From Sphingomonadaceae bacterium (lineage in GTDB: Bacteria > Pseudomonadota > Alphaproteobacteria > Sphingomonadales > Sphingomonadaceae), in NCBI GenBank assembly GCA_947442095.1, contig CANEVG010000063.1, positions 1-12,228 of the forward strand: a stretch of 12,228 nucleotides of DNA, in the 5' to 3' direction. Numbering within the stretch: position 1 is the stretch's first letter; each line of letters opens with the position of its first letter. The position numbers and the translations under genes were made by a program. The notes under the pieces were generated by a model, which was not told the DNA's origin, ran no database searches, and saw only the letters and a list, made by a program, of their open reading frames with translations. This document shows positions 1 through 8,541 of the stretch, one piece after another.

Positions 1-1634
1 CCCTGATCCTTGGACGAGCGCAGCGAATTGAGGATGCCGCCGCGCCCGTTGACAGAAATCGCTCGCCCGCCACCTGCAAACGGAATCGACTGGCGGATCC
101 AGTAGGAGGTATCGGCCCCCGCGAACTGCGGGTTTTCAAGGATCGCGTCGAAGCCTTGCTCGACGTTGTCATAAGGGTCATTGTCGCCGCTGGCATAGAG
201 CGCGGAGACGCGGATACGCGCCCAGTCCTTGTCATAGCTCAGCTCTGCCGCGCCGAAGAACGCGCCGATCCTGGCAGGCGCGCTGGTGAGGAAGTTGTTC
301 TGGTTCCGCCCGAAAGCGCCATAGACCTGACCCGTCACATTGATCCGGCCGATGTGCCCATCCACCCCGTAACCCAGATAGAGCACCCTGTAGCGGTGCG
401 GACGCAGATCGCCGAGCAGCGCCGGCCGCGCGGGAAAGCCATTGGCATCCACGAACACCTTCGTCTCGTTGTTGATATTGTAGGTCGCGGAAATCTGGCT
501 GGTGAGGCCAATCACCGGGAAATCCTGGCGGTAGAGGTTGGCGGTCAGGATCCAGTCGCGCCGCAGCGGTGCGCCGATATCGTTGAGCCCGGAATTGGTG
601 TCCTTCTCGATCCGCCAGAAGGCGGCGAGATTGAACTGTAGGCGGTTGTTGTCGCGGTTGCCGAACAGGCGCACGCCCAATTGGTTGTCGTTGAACAGGA
701 ACCCGCGAAAGTCCGATTGGAAAGGCTGAATGCCAAGCCGCAGCGACACGAAATCGTAGCGCTTCGTATCGAACCGGCCGATATGATAGTCGATGAAGGC
801 TTCCTGCAGGCCGATGAAGCCATCGGTGCGCTTGGTGCCCTTCGACGGCTCGACAAACAGCACGCGCCGCTCGGGCACTTCGACATGGTTGATATTGCCT
901 GCAATCGCCACGCGGTATTCGATCACGGGCGGCTTGAACGCGGTTTCGCCCTTGAGCAGCGAGAACCCGGCGATGAAGGTCTGTGACAGGACAAGGCTGT
1001 TGCTGCGGCCGAAGGTATCGTTGGAATCCGGGTCGGCCGTGGTCTGGTTGCCCACAGGGATCGGAAAACTGCGCGGCTCGACCACCGTGTCGGAGACGCC
1101 GCTCGCGATGACATACCAGTCGTCGCCCTTGAGGAAGCCGGGCCGCTTGCCGCGCGCAAGCGGACGATCGCCCTTCAGCGTGTTATGGTGAAAGGGATCG
1201 AGCTTGGAATGGCAAACATTGGCGAGGCGCGGAAACAGCGTGTAGAGCGCGGAATTGATCTTGCCGGTCACGCCATCTTTCTTCGGGCAGAGCGAAGAGG
1301 TGATGCGCCAGCGATCGGGCACGCCGGTATCAAGCACGAGATCGGACGGGCTGCCCTCCCCGTCCCAGGTGTCGTAGAAGGCTTCGGGCGGCGGCGCGTT
1401 CACCGCACCGGGGTTGTACTGCTCGACCTTGTCCGGCAGGTCCTTGCGGAAACCCGGGCGGCGGCGGCCATCGATCAGCGCTTCGTCTGCAGTAACCGGC
1501 TCGATTGGGGGCTCTACTGCAGGCTGGGCGGCGGGTGCTTCGGCCGCAGCGCCGGGCAAGGCCGGTGCAGCTGCCTGATGGAGCGGCGGCCCAAACGCCA
1601 GTAACGGCGATAGAAGAGCGGCTAATGCGCTCAC
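1..1634 (-). CDS. Putative outer-membrane beta-barrel protein, 3' end outside window
   Basis: The frame is open for 544 codons and runs off the left edge without a stop. I chose the GTG at 1634: it overlaps the stop of the upstream lipoprotein gene as GTGA, has GAGGG three bases before it, and the same frame has a stop (TGA) a few codons upstream. The N-terminus (SALAALLSPLLAFGPP) looks like a signal peptide, followed by an Ala/Pro-rich stretch to about residue 48. From about residue 210 there are many alternating hydrophobic/polar segments rich in aromatic residues and separated by Asp/Asn/Gly turns, e.g. FVSLRLGIQPF (295-305), RLQFNLAAFW (331-340) and WARIRVSALYASGDNDPYD (471-489). This is typical of a large outer-membrane barrel. 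Two Cys (116, 141) could form a disulfide; there is no CxxCH motif. I do not recognise the family; barrel topology is inferred. It is the last visible gene of a coupled unit with a multihaem cytochrome and a GlcG-like lipoprotein, so it may be the membrane-spanning part of that complex. Confidence 0.8.
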   Translation of the reverse strand, partial: MSALAALLSPLLAFGPPLHQAAAPALPGAAAEAPAAQPAVEPPIEPVTADEALIDGRRRPGFRKDLPDKVEQYNPGAVNAPPPEAFYDTWDGEGSPSDLVLDTGVPDRWRITSSLCPKKDGVTGKINSALYTLFPRLANVCHSKLDPFHHNTLKGDRPLARGKRPGFLKGDDWYVIASGVSDTVVEPRSFPIPVGNQTTADPDSNDTFGRSNSLVLSQTFIAGFSLLKGETAFKPPVIEYRVAIAGNINHVEVPERRVLFVEPSKGTKRTDGFIGLQEAFIDYHIGRFDTKRYDFVSLRLGIQPFQSDFRGFLFNDNQLGVRLFGNRDNNRLQFNLAAFWRIEKDTNSGLNDIGAPLRRDWILTANLYRQDFPVIGLTSQISATYNINNETKVFVDANGFPARPALLGDLRPHRYRVLYLGYGVDGHIGRINVTGQVYGAFGRNQNNFLTSAPARIGAFFGAAELSYDKDWARIRVSALYASGDNDPYDNVEQGFDAILENPQFAGADTSYWIRQSIPFAGGGRAISVNGRGGILNSLRSSKDQ

Positions 1635-3619
1635 TTGCCCTCGCAGACGTTCTGTGCGCTGGTATCAAGGAACGGCGCGAAGGGGCAGTTCACATAGCGC
1701 AGACGCACCCCGCTGCCGACCGCGACGATGATCCTGTCGGAGCGCATGTCCTTGGGGGCGTTGCCAATTGCGGAAACTTTCGCCCCGGCATTATGGAGCC
1801 CGAGGAACGAGATCATGTCGTCCTGATCGATGCCGTCGCCCGAAACACCGATCGCGCCAACCAGCAGGTTGCCGCGATAGATCGGCACCGCGCCGGGGAA
1901 GATCTGGATGCCATTGGCGAGCCGCTTCTTGCCGGTGGGCGTATCGGGCACGGCGGTGCAGCGCTGCGGGGTATCGCTGCCCGCCCCTTGCACGAAGCCG
2001 GCGTGCTGCACCACATTTGCAGCGACAAGCGCGATCTGCAGGCCCGTGGCAAAGGGGCTAAAATCCTCGATCGGACGCGAAAGCGGGCCATTGGGGCGCC
2101 CTAGTTCGCCATCGGGAAAATAAGGCCGCGCCAGATTGCCCACCGCTCGGTCGGCAAAAGCGCTGCCCCCGGTCAACGCGGTCTGGTCGCCCAGAAAATC
2201 GCGGAAGCGCTGGACAAAGGCCGGGATCCCCGCGTCGGTGTTGCCGGCAAGCTGCGCTGCGGCGACCGGATTGGAGAAGAACGCTACGGTACGGGCCTTC
2301 TGCAGCGACACGTCGATGCCGAAGATCGGCGCATCGGGGCTGCGCACCTGCCCCAGCACTTCGCCGAAGGTATCGACCACGGTGATCGTCACTTGCGCGC
2401 GGCTATCAAGCGGGCGGCGGATCTGCGCGCGGGCGCGGCTCATAACCGTGAAGGCTTCCTCGAGCACTGCGCGCGCTTCCCCCGCGCTCAGCGCCATGCC
2501 AACCGTTGCCCCATCGGTTCCGGCCTTGACCGGATAGCGCGGATTGCCGGCTCCATCGGTCAGGACATAGGCATCGGAGAGCGCGAATTCGGAGGGGCTG
2601 ACCCTGCGGATACCGCTACGTTCGGAGCCATAGGGCGTCCCGGCGAACACGGCAGTCCCATCGAAATAGCCGTTGACCGGGATCAGCGTGCCGAGAACGG
2701 TGTTGATCGCGGCAAAGCTGGTCTGCAGCGGGGCCAGCCTTGATGGCTCGGCATCGGCAAAACGCAGCGCCGTGCCGTCCGCCGTGATCCGATTGCCTTT
2801 GATCTCGTCGCTGGGCGCGAAGCCCTGAATCCCGGCGAGCGCGATGTATTCCTCGTCGTCCTCGTCGATGTCGCTGACGTCGGGATCATAGCCATAGTCA
2901 CCATCGGCCATTACGCCGATGCCGCCCACGACCACACCGTTCTTGTAGAGCGGCAAGCCACCAGGATCGGCGGCAAGGCCAAGCGGGGAGCGCTTCGGGC
3001 CAATGAATGCGCCGGACCCGGTATTGCCCGCCGCGAACCGGGTGTTGAGATCGGAACAGGGCAACTGGCTGAACTGGACGCCGAACAGCGGCCCGGCTTC
3101 CAGCCCCGGCGTGTTGGGGGCGGGCGGGAAATGCTCTTGCACGATCATGCTGGCGGTGCGGGTGGTAAAGGCGTTGCCACTGGATGAAAGATAGGCCCCG
3201 GTGATCGCCTTGCTGATCGCGCCCATCGTCGCGTCCACGTCCAGCCCCTGCGCATCGATGCCGGGAATGGCGATGCGCCCGGTGGCCGTGCGGCGGCTGG
3301 TGACCATGCGCGTGGGCGAACCGTTCATGCGGAATACGGCGAGCACATTGCCCAGGCGGTCGACCACACTAATGATCGCAGGCTTGCTGCGCGCCTGCGC
3401 CTCGCCCGCAGCCTGGGCGATGATCTGCTGCACTTCGGCTGCGGTTAGCGCTTCCTGCGCCGGATCGGCAAAGAAGCGCGCGGCGGTGGTGGGGGAAGGA
3501 GTGGGCGACGGCGTCCCGGTCCCGCCTGAACCTGAATCACCTCCGCCGCAACCTGCCAGCGCCAGCGAGAGCGAAAGCGCAATTGCCGTGGTCTGCCGGA
3601 AAGCCAGCGGCAGGTGCAT
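1631..3619 (-). CDS. Lipoprotein with two GlcG/HbpS-like (DUF336-type) domains
   Basis: A protein of 662 residues. It begins with a lipoprotein signal peptide ending in LALAGC (lipidated Cys24), then a flexible Gly/Ser and TPSPTPSPTT linker (25-46), as in surface or outer-membrane lipoproteins. Two copies of a GlcG/HbpS-like fold follow. The first (about 57-265) starts LTAAEVQQIIAQA, has SVVDRLGNVLAVFRM (84-98) and ends with PLYKNGVVVGGIGV (223-236) and an acidic stretch DVSDIDEDDEEY (247-258). The second (about 376-615) starts LSAGEARAVLEEA, has TVVDTFGEVLGQVR (413-426) and ends with PIYRGNLLVGAIGVSGDGIDQDD (579-601). GlcG/HbpS proteins include a haem-binding extracellular redox sensor in Streptomyces; most have no known role. 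There is no CxxCH, so any haem would be non-covalent. Four further Cys (188, 554, 645, 659) could form disulfides. The ATG overlaps the cytochrome stop as TGATG, with GGAG nine bases upstream. Single-domain relatives are about 130-150 residues, so both copies carry large insertions. Confidence 0.9.
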   Translation of the reverse strand: MHLPLAFRQTTAIALSLSLALAGCGGGDSGSGGTGTPSPTPSPTTAARFFADPAQEALTAAEVQQIIAQAAGEAQARSKPAIISVVDRLGNVLAVFRMNGSPTRMVTSRRTATGRIAIPGIDAQGLDVDATMGAISKAITGAYLSSSGNAFTTRTASMIVQEHFPPAPNTPGLEAGPLFGVQFSQLPCSDLNTRFAAGNTGSGAFIGPKRSPLGLAADPGGLPLYKNGVVVGGIGVMADGDYGYDPDVSDIDEDDEEYIALAGIQGFAPSDEIKGNRITADGTALRFADAEPSRLAPLQTSFAAINTVLGTLIPVNGYFDGTAVFAGTPYGSERSGIRRVSPSEFALSDAYVLTDGAGNPRYPVKAGTDGATVGMALSAGEARAVLEEAFTVMSRARAQIRRPLDSRAQVTITVVDTFGEVLGQVRSPDAPIFGIDVSLQKARTVAFFSNPVAAAQLAGNTDAGIPAFVQRFRDFLGDQTALTGGSAFADRAVGNLARPYFPDGELGRPNGPLSRPIEDFSPFATGLQIALVAANVVQHAGFVQGAGSDTPQRCTAVPDTPTGKKRLANGIQIFPGAVPIYRGNLLVGAIGVSGDGIDQDDMISFLGLHNAGAKVSAIGNAPKDMRSDRIIVAVGSGVRLRYVNCPFAPFLDTSAQNVCEGK

Positions 3620-5046
3620 CAGCGCAAACTCCGGATCGAACGGACGGCACCGCCCAGCGCGCGGCGGAAAGCGATGGGCTGGAAGCCATTGGGATCGCGC
3701 ACGGCGGCATAAGCCTGGTTGATATGTAGGCGCAGGGCCCCCGCCCCGCCCGCAGTGACCATCCCGGAATTGACCATGCCGCCCAGCAATGTATCGAGCG
3801 CCATGACCGACTGGGCCGAGCCCGCATAATCGGTGAAGCGTTCGGAAATCGCGTCGCTGGCAATCGCGTCGATCACCGCGAAGGCCTGATCGCGGTTGAA
3901 GGGCGCGGCGGCAAACCGGGCCGAGAGCGCATTGGCCGACTGGCGCAGCGCCTGCGCGGCACTGACTGCCTCGCTCCGGCCCACCCCCATCGCGCGGTGG
4001 AAGGCCATGCTGCGCGCGTCGAACGTGGCAGCTTCAGCGGGCGCGACCACGCGCGCGGCGGCGGCCAGCAGTATCATATTCTCGTCGTTGTAGGGCGGCA
4101 TCCCGCTGCGGATTGGACGGCCCGGATTGGGCACTGCGCTGACGTTCGCCTCCTCGCCGTCGTAGATCCGGCGGTGGCACGAATGGCAATCATAGAACGT
4201 GAACTCGGGGAACACCCCGTCGTTCGCCTTGGCCGGCTGGCTGTAGAGCGCAAGGCCGCGCGCGACTGCCTCTGCCTGCCCGATCGCCCACATCTGCATC
4301 GCATTGGTCTTGTGCCCCTTGCGCGCTGCATAGTCCGCATCTTCATCGTGATGCTGCTGCAGCGTGCTGAACAGATCGAGTTCGAAGGCAATGCGTGGAT
4401 GGCCCGCCGCCATGATGCGGTGCGCGATGAACTGACCTTGCCCGTCGCCTGAAAGGTGGCAATCGAGGCAGACCCCGGCGCGCACGCGAGGGACAGTGAG
4501 GTCGGTCATCCCTTGCGCGATATTGCGCGCGTGGCTGGTGCCGACGGTGTAGTGCGAGGCCAGCCAGCCTTTCGCATCGCCGTGGCAGGCTTCGCAATCG
4601 ACGCCTTCGGAGACATGCGCCGAGCCGGGCGTGGCATGGCAGCCCGCACATTCGCGCATGACACCTGCGCTATCGAGGCCAAGCCGGCGCACGATGGCCG
4701 CGCCGCGCGGTTCGCCGATCACGCGCCACGCGCGGCTGTGCGCGCCGCCGGGAGAGCTCTCTTCCTGCCAGCGCTGCAGTTCATCCTGCCGCACCGGAGT
4801 GCCGCTGGGCACGCTGCGGCCATGGCAGGTCGATCCTGCGCAGCTCGCCACGCCGATATGCCCGCGCAGCGGGATTTCGGCGGTTCCGGCTTGGGCCTGA
4901 AGCGGAGCGGAAGGCAGCGCGAGCGCAGCGCCAAGCGCCGCAATCGCCAAACATAGCGCGGCGACCAGCAGCGGCGCACCCGCCAGCATGCGAATGGCCG
5001 CCGAAAACAGCCCCGCTCTTGTCGAAATGCCCCGCCCCGTAGACAA
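3619..5046 (-). CDS. Exported multihaem cytochrome c (five haem motifs, cytochrome c-554-like)
   Basis: With the start used here the protein has 475 residues: a basic N-region, a hydrophobic segment (about 21-45) and a likely cleavage site after PLQAQA, so it should be exported to the periplasm. Haem attachment motifs are, in order, CAGSTCH (69-75, a CX4CH form), CAGCH (133-137), CEACH (151-155), CLDCH (193-197) and CHSCH (287-291). AAGHPRIAFEL (213-223) and extra His residues (HH at 232-233) are the sort of residues that serve as distal ligands in cytochrome c-554/c-prime-type proteins. The C-terminal ~150 residues are alanine-rich helical sequence without haem motifs. The start is uncertain: TTG at 5046 has GAGGGG seven bases upstream and is preferred; TTG at 5061 gives five more residues with a weaker site; the first in-frame ATG at 4989 has no ribosome binding site. 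The electron donor and acceptor are unknown. First gene of a coupled three-gene unit. Confidence 0.9.
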   Translation of the reverse strand: MSTGRGISTRAGLFSAAIRMLAGAPLLVAALCLAIAALGAALALPSAPLQAQAGTAEIPLRGHIGVASCAGSTCHGRSVPSGTPVRQDELQRWQEESSPGGAHSRAWRVIGEPRGAAIVRRLGLDSAGVMRECAGCHATPGSAHVSEGVDCEACHGDAKGWLASHYTVGTSHARNIAQGMTDLTVPRVRAGVCLDCHLSGDGQGQFIAHRIMAAGHPRIAFELDLFSTLQQHHDEDADYAARKGHKTNAMQMWAIGQAEAVARGLALYSQPAKANDGVFPEFTFYDCHSCHRRIYDGEEANVSAVPNPGRPIRSGMPPYNDENMILLAAAARVVAPAEAATFDARSMAFHRAMGVGRSEAVSAAQALRQSANALSARFAAAPFNRDQAFAVIDAIASDAISERFTDYAGSAQSVMALDTLLGGMVNSGMVTAGGAGALRLHINQAYAAVRDPNGFQPIAFRRALGGAVRSIRSLR

Positions 5047-5176
5047 AATCGCGCCCCTCAATTCTCATGCGCCCGGCACGACGCGGGGGGCTTTTGCGGC
5101 CCTCACCGCACACCGGACGAGACTATAGCTAGGCGACCCTCCCCGGAGACTACGCCAGAGCCGTCCTGCCATTCAA

Positions 5177-5211
5177 GCGCAGAGTTGCAGAAGATTGCTA
5201 CACCTCTGCGC
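5177..5211 (-). terminator. Hairpin after the aldehyde dehydrogenase gene
   Basis: An 8-base perfect inverted repeat (GCGCAGAG at 5211-5204, CTCTGCGC at 5184-5177 in minus-strand sense) with a 19-base loop starts 10 bases after the aldehyde dehydrogenase stop. The following bases are TTGAAT, not a true U-tract, so it is a weak intrinsic terminator at best. It separates the metabolic genes from the cytochrome unit and may also stabilise an mRNA 3' end. Confidence 0.45.
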
Positions 5212-5221
5212 ACTCGCCGCG

Positions 5222-6658
5222 TCAGACCCTCCGGATCACAAGATTGCGGATCTCGCTCATGTCCTCCATCGCGAACCGCACCCCTTCGCGGCCCAGCCCG
5301 GAATCCTTCACGCCGCCATAGGGCATATTGTCGACCCGGTAGCTCGACACATCGTTGACCACGACCCCGCCGACATCCAGCCCGTCCCACGCATCGAGCA
5401 CCTTGTGGATATCGCGCGTGAAAATGCCCGCCTGCAGGCCAAATTTGCTGTCATTCACTTCTTCGAGCGCCGCGTGCCAATCGCTGAACTTGGAGAGGAT
5501 CACCACCGGCCCGAAGGCTTCCTCGGTGTAGACCTCCATGTCGCGGCTGCAGCCTTCGAGCAGCGTCGCCTCAAGCATCGCGCCCTCGCAACCCCCGCCT
5601 GCCAGCAGCGTCGCGCCGCCCACCACCGCGCTGTCGATCCAGCCCTTGAGCCGCTGTGCTTCCTTGGCCGAGATCATCGGGCCGATGAAGGTATCGCGCG
5701 CCTTGGGATCGCCGGAGATCAGCGTTTTAACCTTGGCAGCCAGCATGTTGCGGAAGGTTTCGTAGATGCTCTCGTGGATAATCACGCGCTGCACGTGGAT
5801 GCACGATTGGCCTGATTGGTAATACCCGCCGAACACGATCCGGGCTAGTGCATGATCGAGATCGGCATCGGCATCGACGATCACCGCCGCATTGCCGCCA
5901 AGTTCGAGAACGACCTTTTTCTTGCCCGCCTTGGCTTTCAACTCCCAGCCCACGCCCGGCGATCCGGTGAAGGACAGCAGCTTGAGCCGCTCGTCTGTGG
6001 TGAACAGGTCGGCGCCGGCACGGCTGGCGGGCAGGATCGAGAACGCGCCTTCGGGCAGAACGTCGCATTCGGCTAGCACTTCACCCATGATGATCGCGCC
6101 CAAGGGCGTGAGGCTGGCAGGCTTCATCACGAAGGGGCAGCCGATCGCGATGGCCGGCGCGATCTTGTGCGCGGCAAGGTTCAGCGGAAAGTTGAACGGC
6201 GAGATAAAGCTGCACGGGCCGATCGGCACGCGTTTCCACATGCCCATATAGCCCTTGGCGCGCGGGGAAATGTCGAGCGGCTGGACCTCACCGTAATTGC
6301 GCGTCGCTTCCTCGCTGGCGATGCGGAACGTGTCGATCAGGCGGCCGACTTCGCCTTCGGCATCGGCAATCGGCTTGCCTGCCTCGACGCAGAGTGAATA
6401 GGCCAGTTCATCGAAGCGTTCGGCGAAACGCTTAACGCAGTGAGCGAGGACATCGCGCTTCTCATAGCTCGCCAGCCGCGCCATCGGCTCCGCCGCGCGC
6501 ACCGCGCCTGCGATCGCTTCGTTGATGACGTCGGGCGTGGCGAGCGCCGTGCGGAACGCGATCTCGCCGGTGAACTTGTCGGTCACGGCAAGATCGGTGT
6601 TGGGCTGCACCGCCTTGTTGTTGAGATAAAGCGGGTAGACGTCTCTTAGCTTGGTCAT
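5222..6658 (-). CDS. NAD(P)-dependent aldehyde dehydrogenase
   Basis: A protein of 478 residues, the usual size for the aldehyde dehydrogenase superfamily. It oxidises an aldehyde to its carboxylic acid with NAD(P)+, in the cytoplasm. Visible motifs: oxyanion-hole Asn156 in PFNFP, coenzyme-binding Lys179 in MKPAS, the FTGSPGVG loop (230-237), general-base Glu252 in LELGGN, nucleophile Cys286 in SGQSC, EEAFGP (379-384) with the conserved Glu380, and SYRVDNMPYGG (439-449). That last motif resembles the lactaldehyde/non-phosphorylating glyceraldehyde-3-phosphate dehydrogenase branch, but the substrate cannot be read from sequence. The ATG at 6658 is preceded by GGGAGGGGGGAG; an ATG nine codons upstream lies before this site and is less likely. 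It follows the acetolactate-synthase-like gene by 44 bases, so the two are probably co-transcribed and may act on linked substrates. Confidence 0.93.
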   Translation of the reverse strand: MTKLRDVYPLYLNNKAVQPNTDLAVTDKFTGEIAFRTALATPDVINEAIAGAVRAAEPMARLASYEKRDVLAHCVKRFAERFDELAYSLCVEAGKPIADAEGEVGRLIDTFRIASEEATRNYGEVQPLDISPRAKGYMGMWKRVPIGPCSFISPFNFPLNLAAHKIAPAIAIGCPFVMKPASLTPLGAIIMGEVLAECDVLPEGAFSILPASRAGADLFTTDERLKLLSFTGSPGVGWELKAKAGKKKVVLELGGNAAVIVDADADLDHALARIVFGGYYQSGQSCIHVQRVIIHESIYETFRNMLAAKVKTLISGDPKARDTFIGPMISAKEAQRLKGWIDSAVVGGATLLAGGGCEGAMLEATLLEGCSRDMEVYTEEAFGPVVILSKFSDWHAALEEVNDSKFGLQAGIFTRDIHKVLDAWDGLDVGGVVVNDVSSYRVDNMPYGGVKDSGLGREGVRFAMEDMSEIRNLVIRRV

Positions 6659-6702
6659 GGTGTGCTCCCCCCTCCCGGCGTCCAAGAGGGGTAAGGGATA
6701 GA

Positions 6703-8379
<1,677 letters not shown>

Positions 8380-8385
8380 GAAATC

Positions 8386-8403
8386 GCTCCCCCACATGGG
8401 AGC
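8386..8403 (-). promoter_or_regulatory. Hairpin covering the ribosome binding site of the acetolactate-synthase-like gene
   Basis: In minus-strand sense GCTCCC (8403-8398) can pair with GGGAGC (8391-8386) around the 6-base loop ATGTGG. The 3' arm is the Shine-Dalgarno sequence of the gene starting at 8379, so the fold could hide the ribosome binding site. The stem is short, and any regulatory role is inference. The loop contains the alternative upstream ATG (8397). Confidence 0.35.
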
Positions 8404-8405
8404 GC

Positions 8406-8417
8406 GCGCAGCTGCGC
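8406..8417. repeat. 12-base perfect palindrome GCGCAGCTGCGC
   Basis: A perfect inverted repeat with no spacer, in the 162-base gap upstream of the acetolactate-synthase-like gene. It could be an operator half-site pair, but GC-rich DNA makes such palindromes by chance. No function assigned. Confidence 0.3.
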
Positions 8418-8461
8418 CTCCCCCTGCCTATCCAGTCGCGACCCCTATGGATATTACGGCA

Positions 8462-8474
8462 CGCACAATGTGCG
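8462..8474. promoter_or_regulatory. 13-base palindrome CGCACAATGTGCG, possible operator
   Basis: A perfect 6+1+6 inverted repeat about 83 bases upstream of the start codon at 8379, in the gap between the hydroxyacid dehydrogenase and the acetolactate-synthase-like gene. Its shape suits a dimeric transcription regulator. The gap also has AT-richer sequence (GTAATATCC in minus-strand sense, about 8449-8457) just downstream that could be part of a promoter. I see no convincing -35/-10 pair, and no regulator gene is in the window. Confidence 0.35.
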
Positions 8475-8541
8475 CCGCCGCACAGCCTTGAGGTGAAGGG
8501 GTAACAAAGCGTTGCCCGCGAGTCACGCGCTTGGTTGAGGG

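Noticed and set aside
1330..1668. A minus-strand frame of 112 codons starting at 1668
   Set aside because: It lies out of frame within the barrel gene, whose frame stays open to the left edge and has a signal peptide and strand pattern.
1505..2104. Plus-strand frames opposite the lipoprotein and barrel genes, including one of 199 codons
   Set aside because: Low-complexity products opposite real coding frames; no motif and no consistent start signal.
5088..5102. Small GGGC/GCCC hairpin in the leader of the cytochrome gene
   Set aside because: A four-base stem is expected by chance in this composition.
4781..5113. A minus-strand frame containing the ATG at 5068 near the cytochrome start
   Set aside because: It overlaps the cytochrome signal-peptide region in another frame and gives no signal peptide or haem motif.
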